Assembly: GCF_001688725.2 (NCBI RefSeq)
Contig: NZ_CP015401.2
Location: forward strand, 2,294,001 to 2,358,000
Reading direction: 5' to 3'
Source: Bacteroides caecimuris
GTDB lineage: Bacteria > Bacteroidota > Bacteroidia > Bacteroidales > Bacteroidaceae
DNA: 64,000 bases
Of the stretch, positions 63,411-64,000 are shown piece by piece. Position 1 is the first letter of the stretch, and every line of letters begins with the position of its first letter. A program made the translations under genes and the position numbers. The notes under the pieces are model-generated. The model did no database searches. It had not been told where the DNA came from and saw only the letters and a list, made by a program, of their open reading frames with translations.

Positions 63411-64000
63411 TTTCCCATTATATTATCTAAGTTGAATTTTGCCGCTTTCTCTATTGCACTCTTACTCATTGAGGATCTAATATGCGAGTTCTTCATTAGA
63501 TGTGTCATGGCGTCTGCTAACGCTGAGATATCCCCATTGTTGACTAAAATGCCATCTTCTCCATCAGAAATTATTTCTTTAGGTCCAGACTTGCAATCAA
63601 AAGAAACGACAGGTAATCCACATTCCATTGCTTCTATTATTACTAATCCAAAACCTTCAAACCGAGAACTTAATACATAAAAGTCGGAATTTACAAACTG
63701 TTCGGAAATATTCTCATCAAATGGATTTATTTGAACATTTTTGAGTTTCTTTCCCTCTATTATAGATTGTAGGTTACTATATTCTTCTCCTTCTCCATAA
63801 ATAGCTAATGACCAATCTGGGAACAAAGGGAAAATCAATTCCCATGCATGCAAAAGTAAATCAAATCCTTTTTCCTTGGTTAAACGACCAGCAGCAACTA
63901 CCCTTTTTGTATTTCCTTCAGACTTATATTCCTTTACAAATGACAAAGGATTGGGTATTATATGTTTTTTTACACCATCTGACCACAACGAGGCATCTTC
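63377..64000 (-). CDS. Family 4 glycosyltransferase, cut by the window edge
   Basis: The frame is open to base 64000, so the N-terminal half lies outside. The visible C-terminal half shows A-A-G-R-L-T-K-E-K-G-F-D, S-S-R-F-E-G-F-G-L-V-I-I-E-A-M near the donor site, and G-P-K-E-I-I-S-D-G-E-D-G. This is the pattern of GT4 enzymes that use UDP-sugars. It ends inside the Wzy-like gene start. Confidence 0.88.
   Translation of the reverse strand, partial: EDASLWSDGVKKHIIPNPLSFVKEYKSEGNTKRVVAAGRLTKEKGFDLLLHAWELIFPLFPDWSLAIYGEGEEYSNLQSIIEGKKLKNVQINPFDENISEQFVNSDFYVLSSRFEGFGLVIIEAMECGLPVVSFDCKSGPKEIISDGEDGILVNNGDISALADAMTHLMKNSHIRSSMSKSAIEKAAKFNLDNIMGKWISLYKSTIQ

Overview
The window is a chromosomal segment of a Bacteroides species, probably in the B. 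thetaiotaomicron/ovatus group. Evidence: -7 promoter boxes of the Bacteroidetes type TAnnTTTG in front of many genes, a complete Rnf operon, a Mfa/Fim-type (type V) fimbrial operon with lipoprotein subunits, the Bacteroides cassette DUF3987 / DUF4248 / HU-like / 'smalltalk' / amidase, and part of a capsular polysaccharide locus. The species call is an inference.

Layout. (1) 1-7930, minus strand, AT-rich: a tightly packed set of six genes, transcribed as PLD-like nuclease, small membrane protein, coiled-coil membrane protein, membrane-anchored Hsp70-like ATPase, HerA/VirB4-like ATPase, and a two-domain effector (WHH-type HNH nuclease plus HExxH metallopeptidase), with a further gene starting at the left edge. 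I know of no described system with this composition; it is the strongest candidate for an undescribed conflict system. A 125-bp imperfect palindrome and an orphan 489-aa gene follow on the right. (2) 10.2-32.1 kb: core genes (map, rmuC, nhaA, lepA, a DUF2582 winged-helix gene, a C-GCAxxG-C-C protein, yjbQ, mntH, pheT-yebC-TSCPD, dnaB, ispE, galE, rseC-rnfBCDGEA). (3) 32.3-35.5 kb: two paralogous AAA-ATPase-like/PD-(D/E)XK genes. (4) 35.6-45.0 kb: six-gene fimbrial operon. (5) 45.4-50.3 kb: a small gene split over two frames at an A AAA AAG run, a primase-like VirE-N protein, a DUF3987 helicase-like protein, DUF4248, an HU-like protein, a 35-aa membrane peptide and an amidase. (6) 50.4-52.4 kb: an IS1182-family element. 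(7) 52.4-58.3 kb: five near-identical tandem genes of the Rpn/PDDEXK_2 family, separated by spacers of exactly 266 bp, each with a different number of in-frame 12-bp repeats. (8) 58.3-64 kb, minus strand: the downstream end of a capsule/O-antigen locus (WecA-like transferase, IS66 remnant, three glycosyltransferases, Wzy-like polymerase).

How the genes work together. The rnf genes encode one ferredoxin:NAD+ oxidoreductase ion pump. The fimbrial genes encode assembly/anchor proteins, a major stalk and accessory or tip subunits. The capsule genes start the lipid-linked repeat (58557), extend it (60147, 61234, 63377) and polymerise it (62328). The first operon pairs two NTPase motors with membrane proteins and nuclease/peptidase domains. 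Family assignments come from motifs read in the translations; no database search was run.
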